This document shows positions 1-6,223 of a stretch of DNA of 10,270 nt, piece after piece. Numbering within the stretch: the stretch's first letter is position 1; every line of letters begins with the position of its first letter. Source of the stretch: CAZGMC01 sp964526565 (lineage in GTDB: Bacteria; Pseudomonadota; Alphaproteobacteria; DSM-16000; Inquilinaceae); assembly GCA_964526565.1 (NCBI GenBank), contig CAZGMC010000120.1, positions 1 through 10,270 of the forward strand, given 5' to 3'. The notes below the pieces were generated by a model that worked only from the letters and a program-made list of their open reading frames with translations, had not been told where the DNA came from and did no database searches. Made by a program: the position numbers and the translations under genes.

Positions 1-50
1 GGAAGCGCCACACGCAATGGTATGGATCGATGGTTCCAGCGGCCGTTGCG

Positions 51-791
51 TCACAGCAACCCCATCGACTTGAAGCTGCTGTGCCCCTTGCGGCCGATGA
101 TCAGATGGTCATGCAAGGTGACGTTGACCGCCGCCGCGGCGTTGGCGACCTGGCGGGTGATCTCGACGTCGGCCTTGGACGGGGCCGGGTCGCCGGAGGG
201 ATGGTTGTGCACCATGATCAGGGCGCTGGCATGCAGCTCCAGGGCGCGGCGCACCACCTCGCGCGGATAGACCGGGGCATGGTCGACGGTGCCGACCTGC
301 TGCACCTCATCGGCGATCAGCGCGTTCTTGCGGTCGAGGAAGAGCAGACGGAACTGCTCCGCCTTCTCGTACTTCATCGCCGCTTCGAGATAGTTCAGCA
401 ATGCGGCCCAGTTGCCCAGCACCGGCCGCTCCAGCACCTCCTGGCGCAGCATGCGCACCGCCGCGGCCGACACCGCCTTGAGCGCCGCCACCGAAGCCGG
501 GCCCAGCCCGCCGCGCTGCTCGAGCTGCCGCGGCTCGGCGGTCAGCACACCGCCGAAGCCGCCGAACTGCTCCAGCAACTGCTTGGCCAGGGGCTTCACA
601 TCCCGCCGCGGGATGGGACCGAACAGCAGCAGCTCAAGCAGCTCATAATCCGCCAGGCTGTCCGGCCCGGCAGAGAAGAACCTCTGGCGCAGCCGGTCGC
701 GATGGCCGGCGTAATGGGGTTTTCTGCCGTCGTCGCCGCCCGGCTCGCCCAGGCCGGGCAGCTCGGCGTCGTCGGGCGGCGCCCCCGTCAC
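51..791 (-). CDS. radC: RadC/JAB-domain (JAMM-motif) protein
   Basis: RadC family protein, once called a DNA repair protein; that role is doubtful in bacteria and the true function is unsettled. The C-terminal MPN/JAB domain carries the family signature HNHPSGDPAPSKAD, with the metal ligands His-x-His, Ser and Asp of a JAMM site (about residues 195-208). The N-terminal half has the conserved DYELLELLLF stretch and a helix-hairpin-helix-like GLGPASVAALKA segment. I chose the GTG at 791 because it overlaps the map stop as GTGA, a typical coupled start; it gives 246 residues. An in-frame GTG at 809 would add six residues and overlap map by 22 bp. Neither has a clear Shine-Dalgarno. It is the last gene of the sfsA-map-radC transcript. 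Family identity is certain, the start less so. Confidence 0.93.
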   Translation of the reverse strand: MTGAPPDDAELPGLGEPGGDDGRKPHYAGHRDRLRQRFFSAGPDSLADYELLELLLFGPIPRRDVKPLAKQLLEQFGGFGGVLTAEPRQLEQRGGLGPASVAALKAVSAAAVRMLRQEVLERPVLGNWAALLNYLEAAMKYEKAEQFRLLFLDRKNALIADEVQQVGTVDHAPVYPREVVRRALELHASALIMVHNHPSGDPAPSKADVEITRQVANAAAAVNVTLHDHLIIGRKGHSSFKSMGLL

Positions 792-1627
792 GGTGCCGCG
801 GTCTCGCACGGATAGGGCGGATTCGTGTAGCCGGCCGGCGACAGCGTGAAGATCTCCGCGGCGTCGGCGGTGACGCCCACCGAGTGCTCGAACTGCGCCG
901 ACAGGCTGCGGTCGCGGGTCACGGCGGTCCAGCCGTCGGACAGCACCTTGGCCTCATAGCGGCCGGCGTTGACCATCGGCTCGATGGTGAAGAACATCCC
1001 CTCGGCCAGCGCCGCCCCCTGGCCCGGCCGGCCGAAGTGGAGGATGCTGGGCGGCGCATGGAAGACCTGTCCCAGCCCGTGGCCGCAGAAGTCGCGCACC
1101 ACGGAAAACCGTTGTGCCTCGACGTACGACTGGATGGCGTGGCCGATGTCGCCGACGGTGGCGCCGGGCCGCACCGCACCAATGCCGCGCATCAGCGCAT
1201 GGTAGGTGACGTCGACCAGCCGCCGCGCCTTGACCGAGACCTTGTCGCCGGCAAAGAACATGCGGCTGGTGTCGCCGTGCCAGCCATCCAGGATGACGGT
1301 GACATCGATGTTCAGGATGTCGCCGTCCTGCAGCCGCCGGTCGCCGGGAATGCCGTGGCAGATGACGTGGTTCAGCGAGATGCACGTCGCCTTCGGATAG
1401 CCGCGATAGTTCAGCGGTGCCGGGATGGCGCCGTGATCACGAATATAGGTCTCGCACAGCGCATCGAGCTCGTCGGTGGTCACGCCCGGCACCACGTGCG
1501 GCGTCACGAAGTCGAGCGTCGCCGCGGCCAGACGGCCGGCCCGCCGCATGCCCGCAAACGCTTCGGGGCCATGTATCTCGATGCGTCCGGCCTCGACGGA
1601 GGTATCGGTCGCGCGCTTGAGAACCAT
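788..1627 (-). CDS. map: Type I methionine aminopeptidase
   Basis: Cytosolic metalloprotease that removes the initiator methionine from new proteins; usually essential. All five metal ligands of the pita-bread fold are visible in the 279-residue product: D108 (NIDVT), D119 (GDTSR), H183 (GHGLG), E216 (TIEP) and E247 (FEHSV). H91 in CHGIP matches the substrate-contacting His of the E. coli enzyme, and H190 follows in FHAPP, where E. coli has FHEEP. The C-terminal tail after the last ligand (ending TLSPAGYTNPPYP) is longer than in E. coli and resembles alphaproteobacterial Map proteins. The frame stays open upstream to 1741, but those 38 residues would run into sfsA and do not look like Map; the ATG at 1627 sits 34 bp after the sfsA stop and is preferred. 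No strong Shine-Dalgarno is visible. Confidence 0.96.
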   Translation of the reverse strand: MVLKRATDTSVEAGRIEIHGPEAFAGMRRAGRLAAATLDFVTPHVVPGVTTDELDALCETYIRDHGAIPAPLNYRGYPKATCISLNHVICHGIPGDRRLQDGDILNIDVTVILDGWHGDTSRMFFAGDKVSVKARRLVDVTYHALMRGIGAVRPGATVGDIGHAIQSYVEAQRFSVVRDFCGHGLGQVFHAPPSILHFGRPGQGAALAEGMFFTIEPMVNAGRYEAKVLSDGWTAVTRDRSLSAQFEHSVGVTADAAEIFTLSPAGYTNPPYPCETAAP

Positions 1628-1661
1628 TGGAGAGCGGTGAATTCTCAGGGTCCTCCCCCAG

Positions 1662-2393
1662 CTATACCACCACGGGCAGCGGCGTTGCCACGTCAATGCC
1701 GTCCATGCCGACGCGGCAGGCGTAGCACAGTGGCTCGACACCGGCCGTGCGCGCCATCACAAATGCCGCCCGGAAGGCGGGATCGAGGTCGCCGGCCAGC
1801 CGCAAATGGTCGCAGTCGCCACGCTGGACGACGAACACCATTACGGCCCGCGCCCCCTGCCCGGCCATCGCCGCCAGCGCCGCCAGATGCCTGGCGCCGC
1901 GCCGGGTGACGCAGTCGGGAAACTCGGCGGCCGTGGGATGCGGGCCGTCCCGCCGCCTGAGATGTACGTTCTTGACCTCCGCGTAGCAAGGCGGCCGGCC
2001 CGCAGCCTCGAGCAGCAGGTCGATGCGGCTGTCGCCGTTGTACGGCACCTCGCGCCGGCACCGGTCATAGCCGGCCAGCGGCGCAATCGTCCCGGCGGCG
2101 ACGGCCTCGGCGACCAGCCGGTTGGGCAGCAGGGTGTTGACGCCGACCAGACCGCCGTCGGCACCGGCGCCGTCGTCGTCGCGCACCAGTTCCAGCGTGT
2201 AGGGCAGCCGCCGCGCGGCTCGCGTGCTGGCGGACAGCCACACCTCCCGCCCCGTCTCGGCCAGCCCCAGCATGGCGCCCGGGTTCGGGCAGTGCGCGGT
2301 CACCGCCGCGCCGTCGTCGAGCACGACATCGGCCAGGAACCGCTTGTACCGCCGCACCAGGCGACCGCGGCGCAGGGGCTGGGGAAAACGCAT
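1662..2393 (-). CDS. sfsA: SfsA family protein (sugar fermentation stimulation homologue)
   Basis: SfsA-family protein of 243 residues, close to the E. coli length. Conserved blocks in order: RRYKRFLADV (14-23), HCPNPGAM (34-41), VGVNTLLPNRL (83-93), SRIDLLLE (122-129), CYAEVKNV (136-143), FPDCVTRRGARHLAAL (158-173) and VMVFVVQR (184-191). The central SRIDLLL...AEVKN spacing recalls the Asp/Glu-x-Lys core of PD-(D/E)XK nucleases, and the N-terminal part is OB-like; DNA binding is known for E. coli SfsA, but its cellular role is poorly defined. It is the first gene of the sfsA-map-radC cluster, an order common in alphaproteobacteria. The ATG at 2393 has no Shine-Dalgarno (upstream reads CCTTGCGGCGTC), so translation may be leaderless or start weakly. 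No obvious defects. Confidence 0.94.
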   Translation of the reverse strand: MRFPQPLRRGRLVRRYKRFLADVVLDDGAAVTAHCPNPGAMLGLAETGREVWLSASTRAARRLPYTLELVRDDDGAGADGGLVGVNTLLPNRLVAEAVAAGTIAPLAGYDRCRREVPYNGDSRIDLLLEAAGRPPCYAEVKNVHLRRRDGPHPTAAEFPDCVTRRGARHLAALAAMAGQGARAVMVFVVQRGDCDHLRLAGDLDPAFRAAFVMARTAGVEPLCYACRVGMDGIDVATPLPVVV

Positions 2394-2619
2394 GACGCCG
2401 CAAGGCTAGGCCACATCCCGCCGCGTCGGCAAGCAGAGCAATCCCTAAGCGTCATGGACGGTTTCGACGCGTCCCTGCGCGAGCGATGTCCTGCTGCGCC
2501 GACTGTCCGGCCATGGTCATTGCATCGTGCCGCCGGGCATCGTGCCGCCGGGCATCGTGCCGCCGGCCTATCCGTGATAAGGTGCCGGCCGCAGGGGGTT
2601 CGGCAGGCGGGATGGATCG
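2394..2619. other. Divergent intergenic region, sfsA / ankyrin gene
   Basis: A 226-bp stretch with no supported gene between the divergent sfsA and ankyrin genes; it must hold promoters in both directions. The most visible structure is the 15-bp tandem repeat listed separately. On the minus strand TTGCCG followed 18 bp later by TAGCCT (2403-2408) could be a weak promoter placing a transcript start only a few bases before the sfsA ATG, which would fit the missing ribosome binding site. On the plus strand I see no convincing -35/-10 pair. Confidence 0.5.
2523..2566. repeat. 15-bp tandem repeat, about 2.9 copies
   Basis: The unit CATCGTGCCGCCGGG occurs twice without change (2523-2537, 2538-2552), and a third copy lacks only the last base (2553-2566). 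It lies 54 bp upstream of the ankyrin gene start, where the promoter should be. It could be a direct-repeat operator or simple replication slippage in GC-rich DNA. The unit length is a multiple of three, so a coding origin cannot be excluded, but no real gene reads through it. Confidence 0.9.
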
Positions 2620-3183
2620 ATGAGACGGTTGGCCTTGACCATGGCGTGCTCGGTGGCGCTGGCCGCCACCGCTCTGGCGCCGGCGCGCGCGGATATCGAC
2701 CTGCTGGCAGAGCCGCCGGTGGTCCAGGCCGTGCGCAGCAACGATGTCGATCAGGTACGGGCGGTGCTGACCCGCGGCGAGTCGCCCCACGCCATCGGCC
2801 GCAGCCGGGAGTCGGCCCTGTTGATCGCCGTGTCCGGCGGCAATGTGGCGATCGTCGAGTCGCTGCTGCAGTACGGCGCCCTGCCCGGCCAGCCCGACCG
2901 CGACGGAACCACCCCTCTGCACCGTGCCGCCGAGCGGGGCCATGCCGACGTCGCCGCTGCCCTGCTGACGGCTGGGGCGCCGGTCAATGCCGCCAACAGC
3001 CAGGGCCTGACGCCGCTGATGGTTGCCGCGCGGTACGGCCATCCCGGCGTGGCCCGCGTCCTGGTCGACGCGGGCGCGGACATGGATCGGCTCGACTACA
3101 CCGGCCGCAGCGCCCTGGACTGGGCCATGGAAGGCCGCGGCAACCCGGTCGCCGGGATGCTCCGCCAAGCCGGGGCGCAGTAG
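2620..3183 (+). CDS. Exported ankyrin-repeat protein
   Basis: Small 187-residue ankyrin-repeat protein predicted to be exported. Residues 1-24 form a Sec-type signal peptide: Arg-Arg at the start, a hydrophobic Ala-rich core, and an A-R-A cleavage site before DIDLLAEPP. The mature part is a stack of about five ankyrin repeats; the clearest are DGTTPLHRAAERGHADVAAA (about 94-113) and GLTPLMVAARYGHPGVARVL (about 128-147), with typical GA-rich turns (TAGAPVN, DAGADMD). Repeats 1, 2 and the C-terminal cap are more degenerate. Such proteins usually act as protein-binding scaffolds in the periplasm; the partner is unknown and no catalytic domain is present. The ATG at 2620 follows a purine-rich GGCGGGATGG. 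It is transcribed alone, divergent from sfsA and convergent with spoVR, so it is probably a single-gene unit. Confidence 0.88.
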   Translation: MRRLALTMACSVALAATALAPARADIDLLAEPPVVQAVRSNDVDQVRAVLTRGESPHAIGRSRESALLIAVSGGNVAIVESLLQYGALPGQPDRDGTTPLHRAAERGHADVAAALLTAGAPVNAANSQGLTPLMVAARYGHPGVARVLVDAGADMDRLDYTGRSALDWAMEGRGNPVAGMLRQAGAQ

Positions 3184-3240
3184 ACAGGCTCTGGCCACGC
3201 CGGGCGCACGCTCCTGCGGCCGGGTTGGACGAGGTCCGTC

Positions 3241-4851
3241 CTACGGCTTGACCTCGTATTCGGCAACCACGTGCGAGCTATCCGTCTCCACCTCGCGCAG
3301 CACGACCGGATAGGTCCACAGGCCGGCCAGGTGGCGCAGCACGCGCCGCGCCTCCAGCGCGTTGAGCGCCCGGCCGTCACGCATGGTGTGCTGCAGGACG
3401 AGCCGGCGGTCGCCCTGGAAGTCGGCATCGACCACGTCGATCGCCGGATGAACGACCGCCGGATCGTGGCGCATGGCCAGCGCCCGGCGGACCCGGGCAT
3501 AGCCGCGCTCGTCATGGATCGCGCGGACGACGAGTTCCGCATCGTCGGTGTCGTCGTGGAGGCAGAACAGCTTCAGGTCGCGGATCACCTTGGGGGAGAG
3601 ATACTGCAGAATGAAGCTCTCGTCCCGGAACATCTCCCAGGCGCCGCGCAATGTCTCCTCGGGCCGGCCGTTGCCGGCGATGTCGGGGAACCAGTCGCGG
3701 TCCTCGGCCGTCGGCGCGGTGCAGATGCGCTCGATGTCCTGCATGATGGCGAAGCCGAGCGTATACGGGTTGAGGCCGCTGTAGCGCTGGTCGTCGTAGC
3801 CGGGCTGGAAGATGACGCTCGAATGCAGGTGCATGAACTCGAGCAGCGAGCCCTCGGTGATGCGGCCGAGCTCGCGCAGGCGGGTCATGATGCGGTAGTG
3901 GACCCAGCAGGCGCAGCCCTCGTTCATGACCTTGGTCTGGCGCTGCGGCTCGAAATAGTTGGAGATCATCCGCACGATGCGGATCAGCTCGCGCTCCCAG
4001 TCCTTGAGGCGGGGCGCATGCTTTTCCAGGAAGTAGAGGACGTTCTCCTCGGGCAGGGCGAGGCTGTGCCGCTGCACGCTCTCCTCCGGGTCCTCCTGCG
4101 GCTCCGACGCGGGGCGGCCGGCGCCGGGCACGGTGCGCCACAGGTCGTTGTAGGTCATGCGCTCGTGCTCGAGGCGGCGGCGCATGCGGTCCCGTTCCGC
4201 CTCGATGCGCGGCCGGTTGCGACGGCGATAGCGGTCGACGCCCTGGTCGCCCAGCGCATGGGCCGCATCCAGAACACGCTCGACCGCACGGTGGCCGTAG
4301 CGGTCTTCGCACCGGGCGACATAGGACTTGGCGAAGGCGAGATAGTCGAGAATGGTCTCCGCCTCGGTCCACTGCCGGAACACGCTGTTGTTCTTGAAGA
4401 AATGGTTGTGGCCGAAGGCGGCGTGGGCGAGCACGGTGGCCTGCGCCGTCATCGAGTTCTCCTCCATGACGTAGCAGACGGTCGGGTTCGAGTTGATGAC
4501 GATCTCGAGCGCCAGCCCCTGCAGGCCAGTGCGGTACAACGTTTCCGACTGGGCGAAGCGCTTGCCGAACGACCAGTGGCGGTACATCAGCGGCATGGCG
4601 CCCGAGGCATAGGCATCGAGCATCTGCTCGGCCGTGATCACCTCGATCTGGTTGCGGTAGGTGTCCAGGCCCAGCTCGCCGTGGGCGATCTGCTCGATGG
4701 CGTCATAGGTCCGTTTCAGCGTGTCGAAGTTCCAGTCGGCCCCTTCGAACAGCAGGCCGCCGCCGATCGGCGCTGCCGCGGCAGGCTTTTCGTCAAACCT
4801 GCCCGCGGCCCCGGCCGGCTGCTCATGGGGATGTTCGGTCTTCCCGGTCAA
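3241..4851 (-). CDS. spoVR: SpoVR family protein (YcgB-like)
   Basis: SpoVR-family protein of 536 residues. The Bacillus homologue is needed for spore cortex formation; in non-sporulating proteobacteria such as E. coli (YcgB) the family belongs to stationary-phase or starvation responses. Its biochemical activity is not established. Conserved blocks: LDTYRNQIEVITAEQMLDAY (62-81), MPLMYRHWSFGKRF (86-99), EIVINSNPTVCYVMEENSMT (116-135), AHAAFGHNHFFKNN (142-155), VMNEGCACWVHY (308-319), FQPGYDDQRYSGLNPYTLGF (348-367) and DWFPDIAGN (386-394). The clustered His residues at 143, 148 and 150 and the NEG...HY motif look like metal or active-site residues, though this is inference. The first 35 residues are low-complexity and Ala-rich. 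The start is TTG at 4851, supported by AAGGAG seven bases upstream and a TTGA overlap with the DUF444 stop. It is the last gene of the prkA operon. Confidence 0.96.
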   Translation of the reverse strand: MTGKTEHPHEQPAGAAGRFDEKPAAAAPIGGGLLFEGADWNFDTLKRTYDAIEQIAHGELGLDTYRNQIEVITAEQMLDAYASGAMPLMYRHWSFGKRFAQSETLYRTGLQGLALEIVINSNPTVCYVMEENSMTAQATVLAHAAFGHNHFFKNNSVFRQWTEAETILDYLAFAKSYVARCEDRYGHRAVERVLDAAHALGDQGVDRYRRRNRPRIEAERDRMRRRLEHERMTYNDLWRTVPGAGRPASEPQEDPEESVQRHSLALPEENVLYFLEKHAPRLKDWERELIRIVRMISNYFEPQRQTKVMNEGCACWVHYRIMTRLRELGRITEGSLLEFMHLHSSVIFQPGYDDQRYSGLNPYTLGFAIMQDIERICTAPTAEDRDWFPDIAGNGRPEETLRGAWEMFRDESFILQYLSPKVIRDLKLFCLHDDTDDAELVVRAIHDERGYARVRRALAMRHDPAVVHPAIDVVDADFQGDRRLVLQHTMRDGRALNALEARRVLRHLAGLWTYPVVLREVETDSSHVVAEYEVKP

Positions 4852-6161
4852 GCGGCCGCTCCTTCACGGCTGAACAGGCCGCGGAATACGGGATAGATGT
4901 CGCGCGGATGGCCGATCTTGCGCATGGCGAAGTTGGCATGGCGTTCGACCAGCGGCACATAGCCGCTCCACAAGGTGCTGGCCCGCGCCGCCTGGAAGCC
5001 GGCGGGGATGCGGTTGCCGTCGTCGATCTCGACATAGGCCATGTACTGCGTGATCGGCAGGATGCGCGTCTCCAGCAGCCGGGTGCACCGGCCGACATCG
5101 CCAAGCCCGTTGTCGCCGTCCGAGGCCTGCGAGACGTAGATGTTCCAGTCGGCCGGCGAATACCGCGCCTCGACGACACGCACCATCTCATCAAGCGCGG
5201 TCGACACCACAGTGCCGCCAGTGGCCAGCCCGTAGAAGAAGGTCTGCTCGTCGACCTCGGCGGCGCGGTCGGTGTGGCGGATGAACACCACCTCGATCCG
5301 GTCATAACGGCGCGTGAGGAACAGGTGCAGCATCATGAAGAACCGCTTCGCCACGTCCTTGCGCGTCTCGGTCATCGACGCCGAGACATCCATCAGGCAG
5401 AACATGACGGCCTGGGCGATCGGCTTCGGCACCTTCTCGAATCGGTTGTAGCGGACGTCGACCGGGTCGATGAACGGCACGTTGGCGCGCTTGTGGCGGG
5501 CGCGCACCAGGCGCTCCTCCAGCTCGGCGATGCGGCGATCAACCGGCTCGTCCTCGGGCCCGGCGTCGCCGCCCTCGAGCCGGGTCAGTTCCTGCTCGAG
5601 CCACTCGACGGTGCCGAGCCGCGGCCGGCTGAGGGCGATGCGTCGGCCGAGCGAGTTGCGCATGGTGCGGACGAGATTGAGGTTGCTCGGCGCACCCGTC
5701 ACCGAGAAGCCGGCCCGCTCGTGGCGCATGGCCTTCTCGGAGGTGACCCGCTCCTTGACGAGGTCGGGCAGTTGCAGGTCCTCGAAGAACAGGTCGAGGA
5801 ACTCGTCGCGGGTCAGCGCGAACACGAAGTCGTCCTCGCTTTCCGGGCCCTCGCCGGGTTCGCTGCCGCCGCGTCCCGCACCGCCGGCGGGGCGGCGGAT
5901 GCGGTCGCCGACCACGAACTCCTTGTTGCCGGGCAGGACGTGGTCGCGCCGCCCGGCCGCCGGGTCGTGGCTGAACGTCGGCTCGTGGATGCCATCCGAG
6001 GAGATGACGACCTCCTCGCCCGACTCGGAGTCGGCGATGCTGCGCGCGCGGATCCGGTCGCCGACCGCCTGGCGCAACTGCCGCCGCGCCCGGTTGATGA
6101 AACGCTGCCGGTTGCCCAGGCTCTTGCCTTTCGGGTTCAGCCGTCGATCGATGATGTCCAT
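4848..6161 (-). CDS. yeaH: DUF444 / UPF0229 family protein (YeaH/YhbH-like)
   Basis: DUF444 family protein of 437 residues, close to E. coli YeaH and B. subtilis YhbH, which sit beside the PrkA kinase gene. The N-terminus opens with the family motif IIDRRLNPKGKSLGNRQRF (3-21). Then come the VVISSDGI and GIHEPTF segments, a Gly/Glu-rich linker (about 91-110), and a C-terminal von Willebrand A-like domain. The metal-ion-dependent adhesion site is intact in sequence: MDVSAS (257-262, the DxSxS motif), TGGTVVS (314-320) and QASDGDN (345-351). It is thought to act with PrkA in starvation physiology, perhaps as a partner or substrate; this is not settled. The frame is open far upstream, overlapping prkA, but the conserved N-terminus fixes the ATG at 6161. 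The gene lies 62 bp after prkA and overlaps spoVR by 4 bp. Confidence 0.95.
   Translation of the reverse strand: MDIIDRRLNPKGKSLGNRQRFINRARRQLRQAVGDRIRARSIADSESGEEVVISSDGIHEPTFSHDPAAGRRDHVLPGNKEFVVGDRIRRPAGGAGRGGSEPGEGPESEDDFVFALTRDEFLDLFFEDLQLPDLVKERVTSEKAMRHERAGFSVTGAPSNLNLVRTMRNSLGRRIALSRPRLGTVEWLEQELTRLEGGDAGPEDEPVDRRIAELEERLVRARHKRANVPFIDPVDVRYNRFEKVPKPIAQAVMFCLMDVSASMTETRKDVAKRFFMMLHLFLTRRYDRIEVVFIRHTDRAAEVDEQTFFYGLATGGTVVSTALDEMVRVVEARYSPADWNIYVSQASDGDNGLGDVGRCTRLLETRILPITQYMAYVEIDDGNRIPAGFQAARASTLWSGYVPLVERHANFAMRKIGHPRDIYPVFRGLFSREGAAA
4859..4864 (-). promoter_or_regulatory. Ribosome binding site that fixes the TTG start of spoVR
   Basis: AAGGAG on the minus strand lies inside the last codons of DUF444, seven bases before the TTG at 4851. 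The spacing is ideal. No ATG or GTG start near the conserved SpoVR N-terminus is needed, so this site supports the rare TTG and translational coupling. Confidence 0.75.
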
Positions 6162-6184
6162 CGGTCCCGCCCCCGTTCCTGTCT

Positions 6185-6218
6185 GCGCCGGCGACGCCGG
6201 CGACGACGCCGCCGGCGC
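6185..6218. repeat. Three copies of the palindrome CGCCGGCG between prkA and DUF444
   Basis: The self-complementary octamer CGCCGGCG occurs at 6186-6193, 6195-6202 and 6210-6217. The outer two, extended by one base, make a 9-bp stem (6185-6193 with 6210-6218) around a 16-base loop; the middle copy can swap partners. In the transcript this GC hairpin cluster sits directly after the prkA stop and before DUF444. No U-tract follows, so it may be an mRNA-stabilising or processing element that sets different levels of kinase and downstream proteins, or only a partial terminator. Confidence 0.7.
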
Positions 6219-6223
6219 GTGGC

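Noticed and set aside
1..50. Sequence downstream of radC
   Set aside because: No hairpin, gene or repeat could be supported in these 50 bases; a terminator may lie outside the window.
3227..3241. Small hairpin GGACG-AGGTC-CGTCC between the convergent ankyrin and spoVR genes
   Set aside because: Only a 5-bp stem, no T-run, and it overlaps the spoVR stop codon; too weak to call a terminator, although the 57-bp convergent gap must end both transcripts.
1806..3251. Long plus-strand open frame of 481 codons across sfsA, the intergenic region and the ankyrin gene
   Set aside because: It is antisense to sfsA and out of frame with the ankyrin gene. The product is Arg/Gly/Pro-rich without family motifs, as expected from GC-rich shadow frames.
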